In this document: positions 1 through 7,260 of the stretch, piece by piece
Layout of the letters: each line of letters opens with the position of its first letter
Numbering within the stretch: position 1 is the first letter of the stretch
Assembly (NCBI GenBank): GCA_030024065.1
Contig: JASEIE010000162.1
Location: forward strand, 1 to 8,797
Source: Thermodesulfobacteriota bacterium
GTDB taxonomy: Bacteria; Desulfobacterota; BSN033; UBA1163
Length of the DNA: 8,797 bases
Direction of reading: 5' to 3'
Program-made: the position numbers and the translations under genes
Notes under the pieces: model-generated
What the model was told of the DNA's origin: nothing
What the model saw: only the letters and a program-made list of their open reading frames with translations
Databases searched by the model: none

Positions 1-126
1 GGGGTGGAATAAGATCCTTTTTGTTTGGGGGATGATGGTTCATTGTGGCCTTTTTCCTGAAACCCATTTATCAGGATAAAATACGCTCGGAACCCCTGAA
101 CCTCAGTCTACTATATTGCCGGGAAA

Positions 127-145
127 CTCCGCCCCGAGGGCGGGG
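127..145 (-). terminator. GC-rich hairpin downstream of the CoA-transferase gene
   Basis: Bases 127-134 (CTCCGCCC) pair with 138-145 (GGGCGGGG) around a 3-base loop, with one G-T wobble. On the minus strand the stem is followed by TTTCCCGG, so the T-tract is short. It is a possible terminator for the leftward cluster, but it could equally be a dispersed hairpin repeat or act on the plus strand. The rest of bases 1-232 shows no coding pattern that I can support. Confidence 0.4.
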
Positions 146-198
146 AGCTTCACATTTGGGTCAAGTCAGGCGACCGACCTCATAGATCTTTTGAAGCA

Positions 199-229
199 AG
201 CTGCAAGGAATGGGCCCGCTGTTGCAGCT
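199..229 (-). terminator. Stem-loop immediately after the CoA-transferase stop codon
   Basis: AGCTGCAA at 199-206 is a perfect 8-base inverted repeat of TTGCAGCT at 222-229, with a 15-base GC-rich loop. It begins 3 bases beyond the TGA stop (233-235) of the CoA-transferase gene. There is no U-run after it on the minus strand, so it may be a transcript-end stabilising hairpin or a weak terminator, possibly acting together with the hairpin at 127-145. Confidence 0.45.
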
Positions 230-232
230 CAA

Positions 233-1435
233 TCAGTCCCCCACCGCTATCACCTTCTTTTCGGCAAGCTCATTTATTAGCCCGGAGGTGTAGCCGATGG
301 AGTTCAATATCTCACTAGTATTGGCCCCGATCACTGCCGGAGGGTCATTACGCTTCTTGAAATCATAGTCACCGACTTGGAATGGCAATCTCGGCATCTT
401 GGTTTTTACACCGGAGGGAAACGTAGTCTCCAGCAAGGTGCTGCTACCCTGATTCAACTGGGGATCCTCAAAGAGATCTTCCGGACGAACAATGGGGGCG
501 AAACAGATGCCGGCTTTATCACAGATGTCAATAATCTCCTGTTTGGTGTATTTCTTAATCATTTTTTCAACTTCGGGTATGAACCATTCCCGCTCCCCTA
601 TCCGACTGTTATTCGTCTTTAACCGCTCGTCCTGGAACCAGTCCATCCGGCCAAAGGCCTCACAGAACTGTTGCCAGTGCTTTTCACTGATGATGCCGAC
701 AAACACCTGCTCCCCGTCCTTGGTCTCGAAAAGCTTGTAAACGGACCAGGCGCTGACCCGGGCAGGCATGGGCGGCACCGGTTCATTGGTAAGCGCGGCA
801 TAGGCCATGTGCTGTCCCATGAGGAAAACCACGGTTTCGAATAATGCACTTGTAACGAACGTACCCTTACCGGTACGTTCGCGGTCGTACAGGGCCACGA
901 GAATCCCCATGACACCGAACATACCACCGTTGATATCGACGACGGAGGTGCCGGCTCTCAAGGGTTGGCCCGGGGGGCCGGTCATGTAGGCTAAGCCCCC
1001 CATGATCTGAACCACCTCATCCATGGCAACACGGTTTTCATAGGGTCCCGGCAGAAAGCCCTTCAGGGAGCAATAGATCAGTCGAGGGTTGATTTTGGAC
1101 AGGGTTTCGTAATCATATCCGAGTCGGTCCATGGTGCCGGGTCCGAAGTTTTCCAACAGGATGTCCGCGGTTTCAACGAGTTTCAGGATGACTTTCCGGC
1201 CCTCAGGGGCTTTTAAATCAACGGCTAAACATTTTTTGTTGCGATTAAAAAAAGAAAAGTATCCAATGCCGAATCCCCGCAAAATCCGCGTCGGGTCGCC
1301 GGTGGGCGGTTCAATGAGGATAACCTCTGCGCCGAGGTCTGCCAGCATGAGTCCGGCTGCTGGTCCCATCACTGCATGAGTGAATGCGAGTGCTCTGATA
1401 CCTTCCAAAGGTAATTTTTTTCCCACTGGGGTCAT
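233..1435 (-). CDS. CaiB/BaiF family III acyl-CoA transferase
   Basis: A 400-residue protein of the formyl-CoA transferase/L-carnitine CoA-transferase family (family III), which moves CoA between acyl-CoA and a free carboxylic acid in the cytoplasm. The N-terminal Rossmann-like part shows the family pattern, including GPAAGLMLADLGAEVILIEPP (about residues 24-44) and NRNKKCLAVDLK (64-75). D139, in the stretch MDEVVQIMGG, sits where the family's catalytic aspartate, which forms an acyl-anhydride, is expected. Length is typical. I chose the ATG at 1435 rather than an in-frame start 51 bases upstream because GAGAGGAG lies about 9 bases before it. It is the last gene of the leftward cluster, 460 bases after the HMG-CoA-lyase gene, so it may have its own promoter. 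Pairing with a TctC-type protein and a lyase suggests activation of a dicarboxylic or branched hydroxy acid. The true donor and acceptor cannot be read from sequence. Confidence 0.93.
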   Translation of the reverse strand: MTPVGKKLPLEGIRALAFTHAVMGPAAGLMLADLGAEVILIEPPTGDPTRILRGFGIGYFSFFNRNKKCLAVDLKAPEGRKVILKLVETADILLENFGPGTMDRLGYDYETLSKINPRLIYCSLKGFLPGPYENRVAMDEVVQIMGGLAYMTGPPGQPLRAGTSVVDINGGMFGVMGILVALYDRERTGKGTFVTSALFETVVFLMGQHMAYAALTNEPVPPMPARVSAWSVYKLFETKDGEQVFVGIISEKHWQQFCEAFGRMDWFQDERLKTNNSRIGEREWFIPEVEKMIKKYTKQEIIDICDKAGICFAPIVRPEDLFEDPQLNQGSSTLLETTFPSGVKTKMPRLPFQVGDYDFKKRNDPPAVIGANTSEILNSIGYTSGLINELAEKKVIAVGD

Positions 1436-1535
1436 TGTGAATATCTCCTCTCTGGGTAGAAATCGAAAAGCCCCTTCACCATACAAACATAGTTCTCAGG
1501 GCTGTGCTCAGGGCATATCTGTTGGATACCCAACC

Positions 1536-1557
1536 TTGCCTGTCGACAGACAGGCAA
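1536..1557. repeat. Perfect 9-bp stem, 4-base loop palindrome
   Basis: TTGCCTGTC (1536-1544) and GACAGGCAA (1549-1557) form a perfect hairpin with loop GACA. It lies in the 460-base non-coding gap between the lyase and CoA-transferase genes. There is no U-run on either side, so it looks more like a dispersed extragenic palindrome than a rho-independent terminator. Apart from this hairpin and a weak promoter candidate, I see nothing coding in 1436-1895. Confidence 0.7.
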
Positions 1558-1577
1558 AGAAAGCTTCTATCCACGTA

Positions 1578-1607
1578 TCTATAAAAATTCCCAGACCCGC
1601 TTGTCAT
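1578..1607 (-). promoter_or_regulatory. Weak sigma70-like promoter candidate before the CoA-transferase gene
   Basis: On the minus strand ATGACA (1607-1602, five of six matches to the -35 consensus), an 18-base spacer, then TATAGA (1583-1578, four of six to the -10 consensus). It lies about 145 bases upstream of the CoA-transferase start. The transcript leader would contain the 1536-1557 hairpin. This is pattern matching only, and the long gap after the lyase gene is the main reason to suspect a promoter here. Confidence 0.25.
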
Positions 1608-1895
1608 TGTCATTGCCTTTCTCTTTAATTAATCCCTAACTCACTTTCCCAAGAATATCAATCATACCCCCATAACTCACGATAGCGTGGTGGCGGTTCT
1701 GCTTGCAGAGCCCGATAGAGTTGCAGAAATGGATGGACCAATCGTGTATGTCCAGGGTGTAAAAACTTTTGAGAATTTGAACTACAGATAAGTTGAGATA
1801 TAGCCTTACTATAATCTGTATCTCCAAGTCAGAGTAGGGTATCTAATACGAACCAAAGGGGACATCCTTAAAACAATTCTCATGGAACGCAAGGG

Positions 1896-2816
1896 TTAGC
1901 GGATGATGCGAATATCATCCCTTTCCAAAACACGGTGCATCTTACCTGAAAACCGTTTGTCAAAAAAATCTTCCAGAGACCGACTAATGGCAGCGATTTT
2001 ATCCACATCAATCCCAGTGTCAATCCCCATTTGTGCCAGCATAAACACCACGTCTTCGGTTGAAATGTTGCCCGAAGCCCCTTTAATGAAAGGACAGCCA
2101 CCCATGCCGCCGAATGCGGTATCAAAGTAAGTCACTCCAACCTGTAATGCCGCCAGGACATTGGCCAGGCCTTTACCCTCTGTATCATGCAGGTGAAGGA
2201 TGATTGGTCTTTCATTAGCAAGAGCCTGGACTTTTTCACAAATTTCCTGAATGGAACGCGGATTTGCCATTCCGGTGGAATCCGCCAGGGCAATCTCATC
2301 GATGCCCAGGTCAAGCTGTTCTTTGACAATATCCAAAACCACGTTGGGATCGATCTTGCCTTCAAAGCGGCAACCGAACACGCATTGTAGCCCACCGCGA
2401 ACGGTCAATCCATTGTTCTTGCCAATCTTCACCATTTCAGCGAACCGCTGGCGGGCCTCCGCCAGCGAGGCATTGGCGTTTTTGCGGCTATGAGTATCAC
2501 TAGCAGAAATGGATGCCGCCACATGGGTCAGTCCGGCCTGGGCGGCTCTTTCAATCCCCTTAGGGTTCAAAACCAGTCCGCTGTAAACGACACCGTCGCG
2601 TTTCTTTAAGCTGGCACACACCTGGTCAGCATCGGCCAGCTGAGGAATGAGCTTTGGATTCACAAATGAAGTCACCTGCACCCGTCTTACACCAGCGTCT
2701 AAGAGGGCGTCAATCACCGCCAGTTTCTTCTCGGTTGGCACAAAGATATTCTCACTTTGCAAACCGTCCCTTAGGCCTTGTTCTTCAATGACAACTTTCT
2801 TAGGAAATGTAATCAT
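1896..2816 (-). CDS. Hydroxymethylglutaryl-CoA lyase family protein
   Basis: A 306-residue HMGL-like TIM-barrel aldolase. HMG-CoA lyase splits 3-hydroxy-3-methylglutaryl-CoA into acetyl-CoA and acetoacetate using a divalent metal. The sequence has EEQGLRDGLQ (residues 11-20; R16 and D17 match the catalytic Arg and metal-binding Asp), the metal-binding HLHD (208-211) and the family's active-site loop GGMGGCPFIKGASGN (236-250) with C241 as the catalytic cysteine. All key residues are present and length matches bacterial HMG-CoA lyases. The ATG at 2816 is preferred over an in-frame start 45 bases upstream because AAGGTGGAG lies just before it and the alignment begins here. The gene follows the TctC-type gene by 69 bases, so co-transcription is likely. 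Closely related lyases act on citramalyl-CoA or longer 3-hydroxy-3-methyl acyl-CoAs, so substrate is less certain than family. Confidence 0.93.
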   Translation of the reverse strand: MITFPKKVVIEEQGLRDGLQSENIFVPTEKKLAVIDALLDAGVRRVQVTSFVNPKLIPQLADADQVCASLKKRDGVVYSGLVLNPKGIERAAQAGLTHVAASISASDTHSRKNANASLAEARQRFAEMVKIGKNNGLTVRGGLQCVFGCRFEGKIDPNVVLDIVKEQLDLGIDEIALADSTGMANPRSIQEICEKVQALANERPIILHLHDTEGKGLANVLAALQVGVTYFDTAFGGMGGCPFIKGASGNISTEDVVFMLAQMGIDTGIDVDKIAAISRSLEDFFDKRFSGKMHRVLERDDIRIIR

Positions 2817-2885
2817 ACACTCCACCTTTATGATCCCCTCAATGATCATCCCCATTCCCAAAGGTTTGCACCCATTTTAAAGTCC

Positions 2886-3977
2886 TTAGTCGAAGACTAT
2901 GCCATACTTCTCACCGAGCACTTTCCTTACGAACTCTACCAGATCCGGCGAGCCCTGCACCGCAGACGGGAAGATGCCAACCAGCTTCGGACCTGTCAGG
3001 TACGAAGCCCCTGGTGCCACCTTCGCAGTGTCATTTAACGCTTTTGGATCCTTGGCCATATCTTCGGCTGCCTTCCTGAGAATTTCTACAACCTCTTTGG
3101 GTGTATCTGCAGGCAGCAGAACAGTCTTGGTAAATGACCGGGTTCCCGCAAAGAGCTTATAGGCCTCCCAAGTTTTCCCGGAGGGCTTTTTCCCGTAGAT
3201 CTGCTCGTAAAGCTCAGGCGCTGTTGGAAGATCCGGAACTCCGGATTCCCGCACCACGTTTCCACCTTCATCCATTACCCCTTGTTGGAAGACGGGCACA
3301 GCCTGGCCTTTTTCTATGAAGGGTTTCCAACCTGTAAAGTGCTCTGCTGTGTCCCCTCCGGTGAAATTAGATTCGCCACTGATAAAGGCCATCCTGGATT
3401 CTCCCCCACCCGAATATCCTTGTACCAGCTTTTCAAGCTTGAAACCCAAAAGCTCTATAGCCCAAACAAAGCCACCTGCGGTTCCGGTCGACACGACCAT
3501 ATGGCCCCAAACTAAACCCTTTGCCGTCATGATATCCTTGGGCTCTTTGATCATCCCGGGCTTGACATAGTAAACATTCCCTGTGGGCAAGGACACAATA
3601 GGATGCATTTTCTCCAAGCGGTAGGTGGCCCCTTTGGGTCTCAGGATGTTATTCATCAAAACGCCTCCTCCAGTGACCAGACAGGTCAAACCGTTGGGTT
3701 TAGCCGACCATGCCATATTGGAACCTGTCACAGATCCACCACCGGGAATATTTCGAACCACAATAGTTGGATTCCCAGGGACAAATCTGCCAAGGTTAAT
3801 TGATGCCACCCGTGCCCAAACGTCTGTTCCACCACCGGGTCCATAAGGAACGATCAAAGAGATAACCTTGTGCTCGTAGTAAGCAGCGGCCTTTACCTTG
3901 CCCGAAACGCTAATGACCATGCCTGCAATGATTGTAAATGCCAGCATCTTCAACAAAAAATGGGTTCCTTTTTTCAT
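2886..3977 (-). CDS. TctC/Bug-family periplasmic carboxylate-binding protein
   Basis: A 363-residue substrate-binding protein of the tripartite tricarboxylate transporter (Bug) family. An N-terminal signal peptide is visible: MKKGTHFLLK, a hydrophobic core (LAFTIIAGMVISV), then a likely signal peptidase I site near KVKAAA (about residue 31-32). The mature protein starts with the family pattern YYEHKVISLIVPYGPGGGTD (33-52), whose glycine-rich loop helps hold the ligand's carboxylate, and continues with VVRNIPGGGSVTGSN (73-87). The ATG at 3977 is chosen because AAAGGAG lies 6 bases upstream and it places the signal peptide at the N-terminus; an in-frame ATG 81 bases upstream would bury it. No TctA or TctB membrane subunits are nearby, as is common for Bug proteins, so it must use a transporter encoded elsewhere or act as a sensor. 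Its neighbours suggest a carboxylic-acid ligand. The insoluble point is which acid. Confidence 0.93.
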   Translation of the reverse strand: MKKGTHFLLKMLAFTIIAGMVISVSGKVKAAAYYEHKVISLIVPYGPGGGTDVWARVASINLGRFVPGNPTIVVRNIPGGGSVTGSNMAWSAKPNGLTCLVTGGGVLMNNILRPKGATYRLEKMHPIVSLPTGNVYYVKPGMIKEPKDIMTAKGLVWGHMVVSTGTAGGFVWAIELLGFKLEKLVQGYSGGGESRMAFISGESNFTGGDTAEHFTGWKPFIEKGQAVPVFQQGVMDEGGNVVRESGVPDLPTAPELYEQIYGKKPSGKTWEAYKLFAGTRSFTKTVLLPADTPKEVVEILRKAAEDMAKDPKALNDTAKVAPGASYLTGPKLVGIFPSAVQGSPDLVEFVRKVLGEKYGIVFD

Positions 3978-4039
3978 CGGAATCTCCTTTCTCTGGCAAT
4001 CATACATCTTGCCAGTGGTTTTGGGTTTTGATCTCTCAT
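3974..4039 (-). other. Possible 21-codon leader ORF overlapping the TctC-type start
   Basis: On the minus strand an ATG at 4039 opens a 21-codon reading frame in a different frame from the TctC-type gene and ends in TGA overlapping that gene's ATG (ATGA arrangement). AGGAGG lies only one base before its ATG, which is too close for a good ribosome-binding site. The arrangement could reflect translational coupling but may be chance, as the encoded residues resemble nothing I know. Confidence 0.15.
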
Positions 4040-4082
4040 TCCTCCTCGTTTTATACATGACGACATAAATCTTATCCGGTTT

Positions 4083-4144
4083 GTCATTCCGGGCTTGACC
4101 CGGAATCCAGTGTTTTCTCGGTTTCCCACTTTCGCAGAAATGAC
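4083..4144. repeat. Palindromic dispersed-type repeat (GTCATTCCGGG...AATGAC)
   Basis: A 62-base element bounded by the inverted ends GTCATT (4083-4088) and AATGAC (4139-4144). Inside is a strong stem: ATTCCGGG (4086-4093) against CCCGGAAT (4099-4106) with a 5-base loop. The core resembles a class of short dispersed intergenic palindromes (GTCATTCC...GGAATCCAG) that I recall from several bacterial genomes; copy number cannot be tested here. It sits between the MmgE/PrpD fragment and the TctC-type gene and could terminate or attenuate read-through from the AOR operon. Confidence 0.75.
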
Positions 4145-4158
4145 GTGCTCTGTTGCGA

Positions 4159-4524
4159 TTAATGACGGTGTGTATAGTCTCGGTGCAAAAGATTGGCTAA
4201 CCCAGACACATCATCCAACTGCTCCAGATTTTCCACTACGGTAACGAGTTCCTCAAACTTTCTTTCATCAATGCTGAAAACAGCATATGAGAGGAATCCC
4301 TTCATTTTCTGTAATAGTTCCTCTCTTGTCAATGGGTTTCCTGGCTGTCCCTTCATAACATCGATTTTCTCAGTAACGGTCTCTCCCCTATTCAATTCTA
4401 TCCTGATCGTTGAGGGAGCTAACGGCCTTCCTTTCAATGTATGGTCCACCTTAATTTTGATCCTCTTTGCCAAATTCATGACTTCAGGATCCCTAACAGC
4501 ATTTTCCTCAAAATTTAAAGGCAT
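4159..4524 (-). pseudogene. MmgE/PrpD family C-terminal fragment
   Basis: The 121 residues match only the C-terminal domain of MmgE/PrpD proteins (2-methylcitrate dehydratase and relatives). NAVRDPEVMNLAKRIKIKVD resembles the domain entry, a beta-rich PSTIRIELNRGETVTEKI follows, then KGQPGNPLTREELLQKM, which is the family's conserved K-G-x-P-x-N-P-(L/M)-(S/T) segment, and finally LDDVSGLANLL as in full-length C-termini. Family members are about 450-480 residues, so roughly 330 N-terminal residues are missing. An in-frame TAG stands directly before the ATG and no better start is seen in the 68 bases to the AOR stop. I infer a remnant rather than a working gene. It may be the lost end of the MmgE/PrpD 5' piece at 7605-8162, although about 150 middle residues would still be absent. 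A separate small protein is possible but less likely. Confidence 0.8.
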
Positions 4525-4592
4525 CTAGCGGGTTCACGCCCATGGTTCTGCTAATAGGTTGGTGCGCCCCTAACGGTTATACCGCAATGGTT

Positions 4593-6602
4593 TCACACCT
4601 GTTTGGCCTGGGTCTCGATTATCCCTAGATTTTGCAATTCATCGGCGACATCTTTTAAATCCAACGCTTCCAGTTTTCTTCTGGTAGGCAGACCCGTTTT
4701 TTTGTCCCAATCTCTCAATTCATACCATTCAGCCATTGTCTTCTTGACTGCTTCCTTTGAAAGTATGGAGCCTTTGGCAGGACCCTCTGGGATAGGTTCG
4801 GTATAGAACCTTTCTGGGAAGTCCAGATCGTTCAGGGTTTTGCCTTCCCTTCCATTATAGGCCCACATCAGGGCAAAGATGCGATGGCCAATTCTTAGCA
4901 GCTCATCTACAGAGATCTCCTCTCCAGTGCAGGCTGACAATAGTTTGGCACTGAGTGTTGGTCCCAGCCTTCGTAGAAAACAGAGGCCCAGTATGTTATA
5001 GGCCGTAGTCAAGTCTTCAAAGAAGACCATTGCCGACGCCTTGCCTTCGTAGGCTCGTTGATCCATTTTGGGCGGCTCGCCATACATCCGTTTCTTGATA
5101 TCCTCGGGGATATCGATATGCTTGACAAATTCTCTGCCCCACTCGTCCATGCCTTCTTTCCATTTATCACCCCTCATTTTGTAAGGGCTCATGTAGCGAG
5201 GGGCAAGATGGGTGGTCTTGACATTGTCGCCGCCTCTTGGAGAGGTGAGACAGCCCAGGACAAAACTGCGGTCGAAATTAATGGGTTCGACCCCGATTCT
5301 GGGCTCATGCGGTGTCATGCTCATTCCACCGATGTGCATGGCGTATTTTTCAGACCCCTTGCCGATCTTCTGAGCCGCCTTAAATGAACTCTCAGCCAGG
5401 ATATCGCCAAAGCCCTCGCGCCGGGCGATCTTGTGCAGCAAATCCATGACAGCATCTTCATCACCCCATTTCAGATCCAGGCCGCCTGTTTCCTTTTTGG
5501 ATATGATCCCTCTCTGGTATAGTTCCATGGCAAAGCCGATAACCACCTGGCTGCTATGATAGTCCAGGCCCATCCGCTCACAGATGTCTACACACTTGTA
5601 TACCGCCGGCAAGTTATCAATATAGCATGTTCCCCCCCACCCCCTATACAACGAGCTGTGCAAATCTCCCGCCAACAAACCTGCATATTTGCCTGCCTTC
5701 ACTTGCATGCCCGAACAGGGCCTGTCGCAAGCGTAACAGGCATGGCGCTTTCTTTCAGCGACCTTCTTCTCTAACTCAGTACACAGGTTAATCCAGTGTG
5801 GCACCATGCCTACCTGGAAGTTCTTGGCCGGCAGATCGCCGCTATAAAGGTGTCCGTCTCTGTCGACACCGATCGGACCGCCTGCTTCAACTTGAGGGAT
5901 ACCGAAAGTAGCTGCAATAGCGTCTTTCACCACCTGTTCAAACTTTTCAGGTTGCGCCACAGCCACTCGGTTGCTGCCTCTTACCGCTACAGCCTTCAGG
6001 TTTTTCGACCCCATTACAGCCCCGATTCCACATTTGGAGGCGCTGTGATGATAGTCGATCGTAAGGGACGCAAACTTAACGAGATTTTCCCCGGCCGGTC
6101 CGATGGCCGCAACCCGAATCCGGTCGGGATGAAATTCAGACAATTCCTTTTTGATAAGATCAGCACTTTCAAATGTATCTCGCCCCCATAGATATTCAGC
6201 GTCTCTAATCTCTATCATATCATCGTCTATCCAGATATAGACAGGCCGGGAGGCTTTCCCCCTCACAATGAGCAAATCGTAACCTGCGAATTTCAGATCA
6301 GCCCCCCAGAAGCCGCCGGCATTGCTGGTGCCGATCATACCGGTTGCCGGTGATTTGAATGTTATGTCTATTCTACCTGAAGTAGGCGCCATGGTTCCAC
6401 TTAAGGGGCCGGTGGCAAATATCAGCAAGTTATCCGGGCCCAAAGGGTCAACCCCCGGCTTGACTTCATCATACAGAATCTTGCTACCCATGCCCATCCC
6501 GCCAAGACACTTTTGCTTCAGGTTTGAATCCAAGGGCGCTTTGGTTATGCTTCCTGCTGATAAATCAATGCGTAAAATGCTGTCCATATAGCCATAAGAC
6601 AT
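4593..6602 (-). CDS. Aldehyde:ferredoxin oxidoreductase (AOR) family tungsten/molybdenum enzyme
   Basis: A complete 669-residue AOR-family protein. Members hold a bis-pterin W (or Mo) centre and one [4Fe-4S] cluster and exchange electrons with ferredoxin in the cytoplasm. The N-terminal domain shows GGMGMGSKILYDE (34-46) and ATGPLSGTMAPTSGR (63-77). C289, C292 and C296 (CxxCxxxC) plus C541 (LGLCFL) match the four cluster cysteines of the Pyrococcus enzyme in spacing. GAVMGSKNLKAVAV (194-207) is a family signature. Oddities: where many AORs have a Glu-Tyr-Glu segment there is AGDLHSS (311-317), and near 455-462 the usual G-A-D-H-like string reads GGDNVK, so two presumed active-site positions differ (alignment from memory). 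This leaves the substrate open; an acid/aldehyde couple or a BamB-like role are both possible. Start chosen at 6602 because AAAGGAG lies about 9 bases upstream; it is 22 bases after the ferredoxin gene, so they form an operon. Confidence 0.94.
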   Translation of the reverse strand: MSYGYMDSILRIDLSAGSITKAPLDSNLKQKCLGGMGMGSKILYDEVKPGVDPLGPDNLLIFATGPLSGTMAPTSGRIDITFKSPATGMIGTSNAGGFWGADLKFAGYDLLIVRGKASRPVYIWIDDDMIEIRDAEYLWGRDTFESADLIKKELSEFHPDRIRVAAIGPAGENLVKFASLTIDYHHSASKCGIGAVMGSKNLKAVAVRGSNRVAVAQPEKFEQVVKDAIAATFGIPQVEAGGPIGVDRDGHLYSGDLPAKNFQVGMVPHWINLCTELEKKVAERKRHACYACDRPCSGMQVKAGKYAGLLAGDLHSSLYRGWGGTCYIDNLPAVYKCVDICERMGLDYHSSQVVIGFAMELYQRGIISKKETGGLDLKWGDEDAVMDLLHKIARREGFGDILAESSFKAAQKIGKGSEKYAMHIGGMSMTPHEPRIGVEPINFDRSFVLGCLTSPRGGDNVKTTHLAPRYMSPYKMRGDKWKEGMDEWGREFVKHIDIPEDIKKRMYGEPPKMDQRAYEGKASAMVFFEDLTTAYNILGLCFLRRLGPTLSAKLLSACTGEEISVDELLRIGHRIFALMWAYNGREGKTLNDLDFPERFYTEPIPEGPAKGSILSKEAVKKTMAEWYELRDWDKKTGLPTRRKLEALDLKDVADELQNLGIIETQAKQV

Positions 6603-6624
6603 AACCTTTCTCCTTTCACCCTCC

Positions 6625-7074
6625 TCAGACTGGTTGGATAGGAGCCGTCTTGATCCGACGCGCTTCTCCTGGCAAGACATACTGCAATGCGCCTTGAGGG
6701 CAGAATTTAACACATGCCGGCTTTCCATTACATAAATCACAATTTTGGGCGAGCCCCATTTCATCATCCATACTGATACCTCCCAGCGGACACTCCAAAC
6801 ATACTCCGCAACCCATACATTTTTCAGAATCTATACTGACCAAACCTGTTTCTTCGCTTTTGATGATGGCATTAACTGGACAAAGATCCATACAAATAGG
6901 GCTTTGGCAATGACGGCAGACCATAGCGGCCTGAAGCATTTCTTTCTCATTGGTAATAATTTTGATCATGGATTTACTTGTGCCAAACATGCCTGTGTGC
7001 CTGAATGTGCACTTGATCTCACAAAAGAGGCAGCCCGTACACTTGCTGGAATCGAAAATTAATAATTTGCGCAT
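6625..7074 (-). CDS. Four-cluster [4Fe-4S] ferredoxin-like electron-transfer subunit
   Basis: A 149-residue iron-sulfur protein of the HycB/DMSO-reductase-beta-like type, with no signal peptide. Sixteen cysteines fall in four groups: 12/15/18/22 (CTGCLFCEIKC), 53/56/61/65 (CRHCQSPICMDLCP), 86/89/92/95 (CMGCGVCLECP) and 112/115/121/125 (CDLCNGKPACVKFCP), enough for four [4Fe-4S] clusters. The third group is one residue shorter than the usual CxxCxxCxxxCP. The start at 7074 has AAAGGTGG a few bases upstream; an in-frame start 48 bases further out would add an unrelated tail. It lies 22 bases before the AOR gene, as in AOR systems where a poly-cluster protein (AorA-like) wires the catalytic subunit to ferredoxin or another acceptor, so I infer it is that enzyme's partner. 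No clear promoter was seen in 7075-7260; transcription may come through from the promoter near 8213-8241. Confidence 0.93.
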   Translation of the reverse strand: MRKLLIFDSSKCTGCLFCEIKCTFRHTGMFGTSKSMIKIITNEKEMLQAAMVCRHCQSPICMDLCPVNAIIKSEETGLVSIDSEKCMGCGVCLECPLGGISMDDEMGLAQNCDLCNGKPACVKFCPQGALQYVLPGEARRIKTAPIQPV

Positions 7075-7260
7075 GGATACCACCTTTCTCCGCGAGCCCG
7101 GAAAACTGAAAGTTGAGTTCACTAGAATCAGATAGTAGCCGGTACGTTCTCTTGCATCCAGCGGTATCTATCTTCACATTAGCGTTTTCCCCCTCAATAT
7201 CTGAAGGGCAAAAAGTTCAACAACCCACTTCAATCCACTGATGCCATGAATATTTCCCGA

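Noticed and set aside
1636..1827. 63-codon minus-strand reading frame in the gap between lyase and CoA-transferase genes
   Set aside because: It would begin with TTG, lacks a ribosome-binding site, and its residues match no family I recognise.
4193..4528. 111-codon plus-strand reading frame
   Set aside because: It is the antisense shadow of the MmgE/PrpD C-terminal fragment, whose minus-strand frame carries clear family motifs.
5796..6191. 131-codon plus-strand reading frame
   Set aside because: It is antisense to the intact AOR gene and has no recognisable domain or good ribosome-binding site.
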